A stretch of 64,000 nucleotides of DNA from contig OX638131.1 of the NCBI GenBank assembly GCA_951804985.1, positions 106,908,464 to 106,972,463 of the forward strand. Reading direction: 5' to 3'. The DNA comes from Dryomyza anilis. Lineage: Eukaryota > Arthropoda > Insecta > Diptera > Dryomyzidae. Positions 1 to 12,119 of the stretch are shown here, piece after piece; the first letter of the stretch is position 1, and every line of letters begins with the position of its first letter. A program made the translations under genes and the position numbers. The notes below the pieces were generated by a model. The model was not told the origin of the DNA and ran no database searches. It worked only from the letters and a program-made list of their open reading frames with translations.

Positions 1-308
1 CATCTCTTTTTTTATCTTTTTTTTGTAAAGTTCTAGCTTTAGTAATTGTTTTTATTTTATTTTTGTCTTTTTTTATTTTTTTACCTTTTTTTAAATTTTA
101 TTTTTTTATTTTTCCTTTCTTTTTTTAAAGTTTTTTTTTATTATTTTTATTTTATTTATTTACACATCTTCTTTCTTATCTTTATACTCTGCTCCATCTT
201 AATCCTTAAAATACTATTGTCTTTATAAAACTAACATCCCATTTTTTTGTTTGTTTTTTTTTTCTTTGTTCGTCTCAACTGAAATCTTCTGCTTGCCAAC
301 ATAAAAAG
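1..308 (+). other. Intron 3' part of the pseudouridine synthase gene
   Basis: T-rich, pyrimidine-dominated sequence leading to the acceptor AG at 307-308. No coding similarity is visible. It is assigned to an intron because the exon at 309 opens mid-protein (VHPCGRYRHNTV). Confidence 0.6.
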
Positions 309-3300
309 GTTCATCCTTGCGGTCGTTATCGTCACAATACGGTCGTCTTTATACTCGCCAAGGAATATAATTTGAAAAATTTACGCACCATCCATCGATT
401 AGATCGCCTGACCTCCGGTTTGTTGCTCTTCGGTCGCAGTCCCAAGAAAGCACGCCAAATGGAGCATCAGATACGTAATCGTCTCGTGCAGAAGGAGTAC
501 ATTTGCCGTGTCGAAGGCGATTTTCCAGAGTAAGTTATTCATAATTTATTTTTACATTTTTAATATGTATTATGTATATTGTTTTGCATACTACGGGTTT
601 GTGCTTTTTTTACACTGTAAAAAAACTGTTGAACTTTTTCCATTCACTTCTATTAATTTTGGTTTATCGTTAATTATTACCATTTAAAACGGAAATGCAA
701 CTAAAAGACCCCATAGAACAAATTTTAGAATCTGTAATATTCATTAACTAAATCCTTATTTTCCATGTGTTACGGACTAGCCTTTCCTAATAATTTTTCT
801 CACAGACAATATATCTTCCGGACTTTTCTTCCCCAAGATAATTTTGCCCCCGTCTATTCTTTCCATGAAAATGTCGATATAGTTCTTATAAATTGGATTT
901 TTTAACATCCTTTTACAAAATTCAAGATCTAACACACAATTTCTACAAATTTACTATACAGAAAACTATCCTTTTACGGGTTGTCGATAAGTCGTCCTCG
1001 ACAATTCTTCACCGACATATTTCATCCCTGAGACAATTTTTGTCAAACATTCTTTTTCCGGATAATTTTTCCCAATACAAGTGAAATATCTCTTACAAAT
1101 TGGAATCTTTTAGTTTTTTAACGGCGAGTTTTTCTCCTTGTTTTGTATTTAGTATTAATTTTACATCCATTTAATAAGAGTCCAAGATTCAACAGACAGT
1201 TTCTAGAAATTACTATTTTTAAACCTATCGTAGAACGTTGCATCATGTCCTGAACTTATTACCCTTTAAATATACAAATGAAATAAATGAGCCTTTGAAA
1301 ACCTTCTTTCGGCAAAATTTAACGGAATTTTCAACTCATGAACTTTTTTTTAATAGTATTTATTTTACACTCTTTAAATAAGAATCTAATATCCAACAAA
1401 CAATTTCTTCTACAGTGAAATCTATTTTGCATATAAATTATATTATATGTCTTTATATCTTATCTACTATTTCCCCTTTGTACTGCACTTATTACATTTT
1501 AAAACTGCAATGGAACTTAGAAAACATATTGAGAAATACTTGAGACCTATTGAGAAATACTTGAGACCTATTGAGATCTACTTGAGAATGAAGAGTATTC
1601 ATTATATGAATCCAGTTTCCTACATCATTGTAATAAAGTAGCTAAAAATCCTCTCATGTGACACGGGTTACGAACAAGTCTCCCCATGAATTTTTATCTT
1701 TTGAGATAATTTTTCCCCAGACAATACTTCCGAACCCAATTACGATATGTCTCATATAAACGGGAATCTGTAAGATTTTCAAGGTTATCATTAGATTATT
1801 AAATCTGTTTCTTGCATTCCTTTAATAAGTATTCATCACCTTTATATCTATTTCCCCTTGATACTGAACCTATTACCTTTAAAATCTATACTGGAACTAT
1901 GAAATCGTTTTGAGAAATACTTGAGACCTATTGTGATCTATTCTAGAATGAAGAGTATTCAATAATTGAAGCAAGTTTCCCACATCATTAAATTAAAGTA
2001 GCTATAAATCCTCCCTTGTGACACTGGTTACGACCAAGCGTTTCCCAAGAATTCTTCAAAAGACAATAATACTCTGCTCAATTCTTTTCCGATATAATAT
2101 TTCCACAGACAATGCTTCCCAAGCCAATTTCTCTAATAAACTTGAATCTAAAAGCTTTTCAATGTTTTTATTTGGTTATGGACATAATTATATCTTGTCT
2201 ACTATTTCGATTATGTACTGAATGTGTACCTGCAAAGGAACTAAGAGATCTTATTGAGAATACTTGAGACCTATTGAGATCTACTTGAGTATGAAAAGTA
2301 TTAATTATTTGCAACAAGTTTCTCACATCATTGTAATAAAATAACTATAAATCCTTGTGACACGGGTTACGAATAAGTCTTCCCCCCAAGATATTTCTCT
2401 TTTGAGATAATTTTTCCCCAGACAATACTTCCCAACCCAATTACGATATGTCTCATATAAATTCGAAGCTGTAAGCTTTTCAAGATTTTCTTTAATAAGT
2501 ATCCATCATCTTTATATCTATTTCCCCTTGATACTGAACCTATTACCTTTGAAATCTATACTGGAACTATGAAATCCTATTGAGAAATACTTTAGATCTA
2601 TTGAGATCTACTTGAGAATGAAGAGTATTCATTAATTGAAGCAAGTTTCCCTCAATTATTGAATACCCACATCATTGTAACAAATCCGCCCTTGTGACAT
2701 GGCTACGAATAAGTCTTCCCTGAGACAACCATACTTCCAAGACAATAATATTCCGCACAATTCTTTTCAGAGATTATTTTTCCCCAGACAATGCTTCCCA
2801 AGATAATTACGATATGTCTCTTATAAACAGGAACCTTAAACTATTTAGGAGTATACGTTATACATCCCTTTAATAAAAATTCAAGATTGAACAGACAATT
2901 TCTAGAATCTAACTATACTAAAATCTATATTTTCATGAGTTACGATCAGGGTTTTCTTGACAATTTTTCGCCGAAAATATATTTCCCTGAATATTTTATT
3001 CTCCAGACAATTTTTGTCGGAGATTTCTTTCCCGGATATTATTTTCTAAGATCTCTTACAAACTGGAATCTGTAAGCTTTTTGTTTTTTTTCAAGATTCT
3101 CATTGGATTATGGATTTTGTTTCGTAGTATTCATTTTACGTTCCGTTAATTTGTACAAACCAAACGATAATTTTACGATATCGAAACGATATCATTTGTA
3201 GGCTCAAATTGTCGTTTTCGATAATCTATAATGTTACGAAAACGATAGGGTTTTCAATAAAATCGAACCTGTCTAAAACGATATCGTTGTTTTTGTCATT

Positions 3301-6300
3301 ATAGATATCGAGATGATATCATAAATTGATTTATATTCGATAATCATATTTTATTAGTTCCGAAAATTTTATTTTTTGACAAAAATTATAAAGAACACGC
3401 AATTCAGTTTTCAAATACTTTGAGTTTTACATCTAAAATTTATCATTATTACATCGAATTTAAAAATTATCGTCAAATGGTTTGTAGGATATCCAAGATC
3501 CAATAGACAATTTCTAGAATTTTAATATTCAGAAAAGTATCTTGTACTTCTATGATATTACAATTTTCCCTAACAGTTCTCCTTGCTAAGTGCATTCATT
3601 ACCCTTTTAAAACGCCACCGCAACTAAAAGACCCTATATAACCTACTTGAGCACCCAGAGTATTCACTAATTGCAACAAGTTTCCCCCAAACATTGTAAT
3701 CAAGAAACCACAAATCCTCTCTTGAGCTCACTTGCCATTAATTAGATGCTCTCGAGCACTGTTTTTGGCCATGTATTTAATTTCCGTGCAGTGTATGAAC
3801 GGAATGGAGTGTCCGAATGTTGTACACTTTGTTCTTGCGCTTAAGTCAAGTAGATCCTTTTGTGGCGCACTTAGTCTATTTATTTAAAGTGCTTATTTGG
3901 CAACCCTTTTTGATGTTGTAGTTGTTGTTATTTGTCTTTTGTTGCTATGTTTTTGTATTTTTTTTTTAGTTCAGTCATTCAGTCACTTGTTCCGTTGGTC
4001 CTTTTAAAGCTTTGGCTAATTCCATTTTTTGCCTGGTTAAACACAGACTTTTAACCCAACAGGAGGTTAAAACAAGAACAATGACAACAACAAAGCACCA
4101 GCAATTTGTACAACGACTAGATTTCCATTTGATTTAACATTTTTGTCCTTTTTTTCTCATTTCTTTGTGTATCCTTTTTGGGATTTTTCACATCGCAGTG
4201 GCATCATCGAGTGCAAGGAGCCAATCGAAGTCGTCAGCTATAAAATTGGCGTTTGCAAAGTGTCAACAAGGGGCAAGGATTGCACGACAACATTTCAGAA
4301 GATTGCACACAATGGCAAAACGAGCATTGTCCTTTGCAAGCCACTCACCGGACGAATGCATCAGATTCGTGTGCATTTGCAATATTTGGGTAAGTGGTTA
4401 TATTATGTGAATTACTGTAAATCAAAGAATGACAATTCGGAGTGAAAATCCAGCGACGTTTTCTTAATTTGTTTTTTTATCAAATTCGAGAATTTGAAGA
4501 ATTGAAGTGGCAAATCGAGCATCATTTAGGATATATAATGAGAATTACTATAAATCCAAAAATGATCAACGAAGAGCGAAAAGTAGCTATGATTTAAATT
4601 TGACAAAATTGGGTTTACGAAAGAAATTACTTGACGAAAGTCATTATTTAGTCAAATTGGTAATCTTTTAGGTTATATTATGAGTATTTCTGTAAATTAT
4701 AGAATGAGAAAGAATAATGAAGAAATTGCTGTAATTAATATTTTATAAAATATTATAAAATGCAAAAATAGAAATCGTAATTTAGGTTACTGCAAATCGA
4801 TGAATGGCAACACAGAAACAAATGTATACTGTATTGATGAATTCCGTTTTTCAAACCATTATTCATTGTATTGAAGAAACATTCATAATATTAATGACTA
4901 ACGACATCAATGTTATGAATGAGATCAGAAATATGATGAACGCTTTGTAACTGTCGAAAAAGTGTTCTTCAATATGATGAACTGTATGTGAAGAATGCGT
5001 TTCATTATATTAATGAACAAGAACAAAAATACAACATATTTTACTTCATATTGAATTTTTCGAAAAATATTTTTTTTCTGAATTTTTTTTTATCTGAAAC
5101 ATTTTTTTTTTTCGAAAAAACTTTTTTTTTTAAATAATTTTTATTTTCGGAAATTTTCTTTTTTAGATTTTTTTTTTTTAAATTTTGTTATTTTTAAACA
5201 GAGTTCGGATTTGCACGCACGCCCGCGCCCGCGCCCTTAAGTAAATGAGAAGCAAATTTGTTTACGCATACTCTGCACTCGGGCACCACATTTTTTTTAC
5301 AACACATCCCGTCGCAACGAGTGATGCTTTGCACTATTCTCGGTACCTGCCCTCGTGCGGGCTACGAAACTAAAAACTGCAGCCCGCGCAGACGTGGAAT
5401 GAGAAAATAGAGAAACATATCGCGCAAGTGCTATGGTATTTATTTCGCGGGGCAACTCCGTGCAACAGCGAAAACCGACTGCCCCGGGCAGCACGCGGGG
5501 CAGTTTTTCACAGCCAGTTAATTTTTTCTGGTATGAAATTCTTATGTGGCGCATGAGCACGGCACTGTTATAATATACTGCGCAATGTTTTAATAATTTT
5601 TAAATAAAACTATCGTTAATACAGAAAAGTTTGGCAATACTCAAATACACTTTTAATCGAAGTTTTAATTTGGTTTATAAAAATTGTATAATTTAGTACA
5701 AGTTTTTCAGTGCAAGTTTAAACTTAGTGTACATTTTTACAAATGAGGATATACATTATTTTTCGAAGCCTATAATGTAGCTTTTTTATTAAAATAGATT
5801 TTTGCACATAATAATTTTTGTATTTGAATAAAAATGTTGATTAAGATTTCATGTTAAATTTATTTTTCTGTTCAACGAACAATTAAAAGATACAATTTTT
5901 ATAAACCAAAATAAAACTGCGATTAAAAGTGTATTGGAGTATTGCCAAACTTGTCTGTATTATCAATAGTTTTATATACAAATTATTAAAACATTGCGCA
6001 GTCAAGTAAAACAGTGCCAATAAAATTTACTGGCTGTGAAAATGCGCGTGCTGCCAGGGGCAGTCTGTTTTCGCTGTTGCACGGAGTTGCCCCGCGAAAT
6101 AAATACCATAGCACTTGCGCGATATGCTTCTCTATTTTCTCATTCCTCGTCTGCGCGGGCTGCACTTTTTAGTTTCGTAGCACGCACGAGGGCAGGTACC
6201 GAGAATAATGCAAAGCATCACTCGTTGCGACGGGATGTGTTGTAAAAAAAATGTGATGCCCGATTGCAGTGTCTGCGTAAAACAAAATGGCTCGTCAGTG

Positions 6301-9300
6301 TATGAAGAAATGGGCATGTGCGGGCGCACGCACACGGGCATTTCCGATCTCTGTTTTTAAATACAATTTACAACACAACAACAACAACATTTTTTCTAAA
6401 CAATTTTTTTTTTTTTTGAAAAATTCGTAAAAAATATTATATTCATATATATTATGAACAAATTCATCAATATGACGATTCAAATAAATTGTATTGAATA
6501 TTTCGTTTTCACTATGATTTGCGATAGTACGAATAATTTCATATATATAATTAATATATTCATCAATATGTCATTTAATGAACGATCACGTATCAATGTG
6601 ATAAATCTGGTAATTGGTAGAAAAATTCATAATATTTATGAATAAATTCATCATACTCATGAATTTTTTTTTTCTGTGAAGGAATAGATACTTAATATGT
6701 AGCAAATAAATTCGAGTATTTGAGAATGGCTTATGGAAATGGCAAAGTTATTTAGGCTTTTTATGGACATTTTTAGTATTTCTTGTGTCAACAACGAGTT
6801 TTCTATTATTAATATTTTATAAAATTCGGTAATTTGAAGAGTAGCTCCAGGAAGAAGTAATATTTAGAAAAATCTAGCATAATCCAGTCCTGCCATAAGA
6901 CCTCCGATGTCTCGAAGCTTTTCTCTAATAACTTCGATGACAAAGTTCGATCTCGTTGCTTTATAGTTTCAATTTTTTTTTTGAAATTTCTCGTACGTTG
7001 AATTTCGTTGACACGATACGATATTTAGTAAATATTTATCGCATTGAAAACGCAATATTTTTCGAAGCTATCTCGAATTTTTATTATTTTTTCTACGATA
7101 TCGTTCCGATTTCAAATAATTTCTCGTAGCAAGAAAACTTTGACAGAACACAGATATTGATCCGTGTTTTAGGAAAATAAACTGTACCGCAATAATGGCG
7201 ATATGGAAAATGCATATTGTAGGCCATATACACTATTTTCTTATTCTTGTTAGGATGACATTGAAGAATTAAATATATATATATTTGAACCAATTTCTTG
7301 AATTACGCGAATAAAGTAAATTTTAACTTTTTAATAACAATGCTTGGTTTTCACTATGTCTTTTTGTGTCAGTTACATATTCGAAAATCTCATATTTGTA
7401 CTTTTCTTCAATGGTAATGTTTAAAATACTGCCAACATGTTGGTATTTTTATTTCGTTTGACATGCACAAAACTATTGAACGTAAATATAGCAACTGAGT
7501 TTAATTTATACAAAATAATTAATTCTATTAATATAATTAATTGGATATACGAATTATTTAATTGTATAAATAATATCCTGTATGGGTAAATATGCTAAAA
7601 TATGTATATAGCATTTACACCAACCAACAGTTTTAGAGGCACTACACAGTTTTACAGCTACATACAGTTTTAAATTCACTACACAGTATTTCAGGTACTG
7701 TTGTACCGATCTTATATTACAGTTTCTGCGATGAAAACAAATATAACACACTATATTAAATCAATTTCTTGTTTTAACTTAGAAGATTTAATTTTTAAAG
7801 ATTATGAAAATGTCAAAGTTTCTTTAAAGTATATGAACTAAAATTAGGAAATAGAAAGATAAGAAAACAAATTTCTTTAAATGATATTTTACAAAAATTA
7901 GTTCACACTGATGATTTAATATTTTTTGCGTAAACGACAAATGTCACATATCACATAGAGTATAACTCTAATTAATGATCATAATAATTCAAAGTCTTTG
8001 AATCAGTTAAGTTTTAAAAAATAATTTACTGTTGTATTCTGTGGCAGTAATGTGTTACAGAAATGGGGGTTTTACCACCCAATGAATAATCATGACCGAT
8101 TTTATCGCCATTGTCTCAAGTGTTAAAACTGAAAAAATAGTTTTTGCAGTAAAACAGATTTGTTGACCTTGTTGGTGAACAAATTTACAATAAATCAAAC
8201 AGAAAAAACTCCAATCAAGACAGAGTTGAAAAGTCATGTTAACCAAATCGTTACAGGTACCAACGAACAATCAGTCAGTGGGACGTATAACCCTAATCAA
8301 GTGACCGGGAAAATCAGTCAAGCAAATCGAGTAGTAGCTATGTAAAGAATTATTTTTTTTTTTACCACGATATTAAATCGTTGTTCTGTGATATTTTTGA
8401 ACTTTGAGTTGTTCTTTCGTTTGTTTAAACTAACAAATTTGCAGCACGCTATACAAATTGCAATTTGATTTTTGCATTTGTTTGCTTTAGGCAGGCGGGA
8501 ATTGTGAGAATGGATTAATACTGCCATATATTAAATTAAAATAAAAAAAAACCTTCAATTAAAAAAAAACAAACAAAACTGTAATTTATATACAAAAAAT
8601 ATATATTTTAATTAAATAAATTAATTGAAAATATTTTATAACTAAATGCTATTTGCAAAAACTAATTAATATGGTTTGTTTTCTCTTTACTATTTTTTCT
8701 TGACTACATTTTATAGGTTACCCTGTTGTAAACGACCCATTGTACAACCACGTAGTATTTGGTCCATTGAAAGGACGCGGTGGTGATATCGGCGGCAAGA
8801 CCGACGAACAGCTCGTCAGCGATCTGATACATATTCACAATGCGGAGAATTGGCTCGGCATCGATGGCGACTCTGACATGTCGTTGTTCAAGACCATCAA
8901 AGGCGATTGTGATGCGGAGAGTTTGAGTGGAGGCACAAAAGGTGAGATTTATTTAATTGAAAACAGAGATAAATATAAAATTGAATTTAAAAATGAAAGA
9001 ATTTAAAAATTTTAACTGAATTTGAAATTAAAATTGAAAGTGAAATTAAAGCATAAACATAATTTGAAAATTTATATTAATATTAAAAATAACATTTAAA
9101 TTGAATATTATAATTAATAACGAAATTAAAATAAAGACAAATTGAAACTGAATTAAAATAAAAACTATATTGAAATAAAACAAAAAATTTAAATTAGTTA
9201 AAAATAAAACTAATGATGAAATTTACATTTAAATCATAAACTATAATCAAAATTAAAAATTTAATGGAAATTGAAAACAAAATTTTAACTGGCATTGAAA

Positions 9301-11659
9301 GTGCAATTTAAATTTAAATTAATATTCAAACTCAAATTTCAATTTAAATTAGTTTTGTAATTAAAATTAAATCTAAAAAAATAAAAAAAGTTTTTGTTTC
9401 TTTGTACCTCAATAAAATGTTTACACAGTGTACCACAACCGACTTAAATTACTTGCCGACCTCTCATACAGACCAAGGTTGCTCAGCTAGTAAATCTTTG
9501 CGCCCGCAACCCTTTTGTTATACAAAAACAATCAGTTTCTTTGCTACGAACTTTTCATATGTTTTGCCAATGCATTCTTCAATCACTTGTGTAACGGTTA
9601 ATAGAACACAACAACAAACACTCGCCTTTGATGCTGTGTTGTTGTATGTGCAAGTACAACAACAAACACATGCGCATACAACAGCACAGCATCAAAGTTC
9701 GTGCTCAGAAATACGACAAACAAAATTCGTGGGTATTGTTGTACACAGGAAGTTTTTGTTGGACGCGAGATAACTGGTTACCCAAAATTTAGAACATAAT
9801 AGCAACTGAAAAATAATATGGTACTTAAAAATAAATTTAAATTAAAATACTAATATTGAAAAACAAAATGAAAACTTAAATAAATTGAACAAAATTATCT
9901 AAAAAAATATTAAAAATATAAAATAAAAAAAAAATAAAAATTATAAAAAAAAAATTAAATATAAAAAATTTAAAGTAATAAAAAATAATTCAATTAATAT
10001 TCAACTGTTTAATAAATTCTATAAATTTTGCTCTTAGGTCACCTCTTGAGCGACGACGACTCAGAGACGGTATCGCGCGAGGCTTCACCTTGCTCGGAGA
10101 GCCCCAGGCCCACCACAGTCGTGCTGGGCAATGAAAGTCCCATCGAGGGTAGCGCCACAATCGCGACGACAACCGAAGTTATTAACATCGCAGATGGAGC
10201 TGAAGCAATAACTACAAATGTCGCTGGTTTAGTAGACACAACACCAAACAATGTGGAGGCCGTCGTTGCAGTTTTAAATGGCAGCGGTTCTGGATTCAAT
10301 CCACCACCGCATGTCAAGGTAGAAGTGGGTGGCGCAAAAAATTTAACTCTTGATTGCATTATTTATTAATTCTTGTCTTTTTTGCATGGCGCCATTTATC
10401 AGGTGACAGTGGCCACACAAACGGGACATGAGGCGCCAGACATGGCTTTCAATACGGAGAAAATGACCGCGGACAAGCATTGCTACGAGTGCAAAGTACG
10501 CTATCGTGATCCGAAACCAAAGGATTTGATCATGTATTTGCATGCATGGAAATATAAGGTAAGCATTTGGAAATTCTATTTGTTTTAGAATGTATGTATT
10601 TAGTTTTAAAAAGAGATTGAAAAATGTTTAAAATCGTTTCATTTTAAACGAAATTATTATAAAAATCAAAAATAAACCGATCTTCTGAAATGATTTTATA
10701 GTCAAACGAAAACCGAGTTCGATTTCGATTTTCTCCCACAGTTCGGTTATGATTCCGTTTTAAGTTTAATATCGAAACGTTACCGGTTCCAAGAGTCGGT
10801 TTCGAGTTTTTTTTCTCTACCACTCAATTTTTATTTTTTGTGTTTGTTTTTTAAATACCGGTTTTGTTATTCGGTTTTTTTTTTTGTAACGATTTCAGTA
10901 ACAATCCATTTCTTTTTGAAAACTTTAAACAATTATTTGTAACCGATAGCAGGCAAATTTCGAATATTCTAAATTAATATATCAATTTAAAATAAAATGT
11001 TCTGTTTGAATGAAAATAACATCAGTATTAGGAACGTGTATTAGGGACATGTTCCGGCATTCAAACAAATTCCGATCGAATTTCATACACAATTTGTAAA
11101 CAAAGTTTTTAAATTCGATGTCTGAATATAAAAATTTGTTTTAGAAATAAATTCAATTACTTTGCTTTAATTTGAACGATTTTAACTCGTTAGAAAAACC
11201 ATTCTTTGTAATGTGACACTTAGTTCAAAGCCGTTTGTTTAGAATTTTAATATGAAATTCGATCGAAAGCCGGAACATGTCCCAATAATTTAGAATTCTG
11301 TTCTAATTTTATATAAAATCATATAAAACGATGCAAATCAAAGCAAAGTGATTTAATACATTTGAAAATTAAATTTTTATGCAGAGACATCAAATTCAAA
11401 ATCGTTTATTTGTAAATTTTCATAAAAAACCGATCGAAATTCGAATGAAAAATTAAACATATTCGTTTAACTTAAATTACAACAATAATTTTATTTTATA
11501 AAAAACTTGTATTTGTACAAAAATTCTTTTTTTATTCATATAAAATATATTTTCTCCATTTTTTCATAATAGGGTCCCGGCTGGGAGTATGAGACCGAGC
11601 TGCCCAACTGGGCGAGCACTTCATGGATTGAACCCGAATCATCGGAATCATCTGCATAA
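309..11659 (+). CDS. RNA pseudouridine synthase, RluA/RPUSD2 family (5'-partial)
   Basis: Six exons: 309-529, 4199-4389, 8717-8941, 10038-10318, 10403-10558, 11573-11659 (stop TAA). All introns are GT-AG and phases join; 386 codons are visible, and the first exon is internal, so the N-terminus lies left of the window. The enzyme isomerises uridine to pseudouridine in RNA. Exon 1 holds the catalytic motif HRLDRLTSG, with the nucleophilic Asp codon at 402-404. Exon 2 holds CKPLTGRMHQIRVHLQYLG, the RluA-family C-terminal signature, and exon 3 continues it with YPVVNDPLY. Exon 4 codes for a poorly conserved S/T/V-rich linker. Exons 5-6 code for CYECKVRYRDPKPKDLIMYLH and GPGWEYETELPNWA, matching the Cys-containing tail of animal RPUSD2; this tail separates it from RPUSD1/3/4. 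It is probably the counterpart of Drosophila RluA-2 (from memory). Introns 1-3 are 3.7, 4.3 and 1.1 kb and full of repeats. Confidence 0.9.
780..3080. repeat. Diverged tandem array, ~300-bp unit, intron 1
   Basis: Recurring blocks carry 'GAGACCTATTGAGATCTACTTG', a CATCATTGTAATAAA segment, 'GTGACACGGGTTACGA', 'TTTTCCCCAGACAATACTTCC' and 'TACGATATGTCTCATATAAA' in the same order (near 1530-1790, 1920-2170, 2260-2490, 2590-2850, with weaker copies from 780 and to 3080). The unit is about 300-330 bp. Copies are diverged and partly truncated, with no open reading frame. Confidence 0.6.
3155..3345. repeat. Interspersed ~190-bp repeat, copy 1
   Basis: Contains 'TATCATTTGTAGGCTCAAAT', 'TATAATGTTACGAAAACGATA', 'TCGTTGTTTTTGTCA' and 'TAGATATCGAGATGATAT'. 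These recur in the same order at 13655-13845, well outside this gene. Rich in the near-palindrome AACGATATCGTT. Family unknown. Confidence 0.55.
4811..6678. mobile_element. AT-rich TIR element A, interrupted by a nested insertion
   Basis: The ends read CACAGAAA... and ...TTTCTGTG, with subterminal TGATGAATT motifs. Left (4811-5060) and right (6440-6678) parts match, reverse-complemented, the two halves of the uninterrupted copy at 49472-49990. The inner part 5199-6353 is a separate long-TIR element. No coding sequence. Confidence 0.65.
5199..6353. mobile_element. hAT-like long-TIR (foldback) element with perfect 8-bp TSD
   Basis: 1155 bp. It begins CAGAG(T)TCGGA and ends TCCGA(T)CTCTG, and the arms (about 5199-5710 and 5880-6353) are long imperfect inverted repeats with GC-rich cores. 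The 8 bp on each side are identical: TTTTTAAA at 5191-5198 and 6354-6361. CAG(N)G termini with an 8-bp TSD are the hallmarks of hAT transposons. There is no transposase frame; the short ORFs inside are arm sequence read in either direction. Confidence 0.85.
8942..9420. repeat. AT-rich low-complexity intron 3 sequence
   Basis: Runs of AAATTGAAA/AATTTAAATT variants without a clean period. No gene content. Confidence 0.6.
9626..9697 (+). other. 72-nt imperfect hairpin in intron 3
   Basis: Arms 9626-9651 and 9672-9697 pair over 26 positions. The only two mismatches would be G.U wobbles in RNA, and the loop is 20 nt. CA/TTG-rich. It lies in the sense strand of the pseudouridine synthase intron. 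The size is pre-miRNA-like, but there is no evidence of expression. Confidence 0.6.
11044..11283. mobile_element. MITE with TIR GGGACATGTTCCGGC
   Basis: 240 bp. The 15-bp terminal inverted repeats are exact (11044-11058 and 11269-11283), followed inside by a further match around GATCGAATTTCAT. It lies in the last intron of the pseudouridine synthase gene. No coding capacity; the target-site duplication is unclear. Confidence 0.65.
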
Positions 11660-12119
11660 ATAACAAATAACTCAACACACTATCAAAAATAATAACAAAA
11701 AAATAAACGACTCTACAAAACTCAGACACAAATTATAAAGCGCAGCACAAAATGCTTTATTTAAGTAGTTATAAATAAAATAAAAGTACTTTTTTTTAGT
11801 ATATATTTTATTAACAACAAAAATCGACAAGTATATATTATATATAATGACAACAAAATTATATAATAATGACTTAAATATTATAGCAAACAAATATGTA
11901 TACGCACAAAGTGTATGAAATATAGTTTTAATTTTTGTTTTCAATATTTTATTTATAATTACACTGTGTTAAAAAAAAAATACAAAATATTAGTTTTTTT
12001 TATTTTAAAAATTTCTAACAAATCTAAATGTTATATTTTTTTAATATAATAAAATATTATAAAATGTGTTAAGTGTTAAAAAGTATGCAAACGAACTATT
12101 TTTGTATTTTGCGCAAAAA
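11660..12119. other. 3' flank of the pseudouridine synthase gene
   Basis: AT-rich. Candidate polyadenylation hexamers AATAAA lie near 11702 and 11770. No gene seen. Confidence 0.4.

Noticed and set aside
5297..6245. Two similar 69-87-codon ORFs (RVLPGAVGFRCC...) that might be a duplicated gene
   Set aside because: They are the same sequence on opposite arms of the long-TIR element, without start context or family similarity.
8160..8345. 61-codon frame in intron 3 with fairly balanced composition
   Set aside because: No homology recognised, lies inside the intron of the pseudouridine synthase gene, and lacks splice context.
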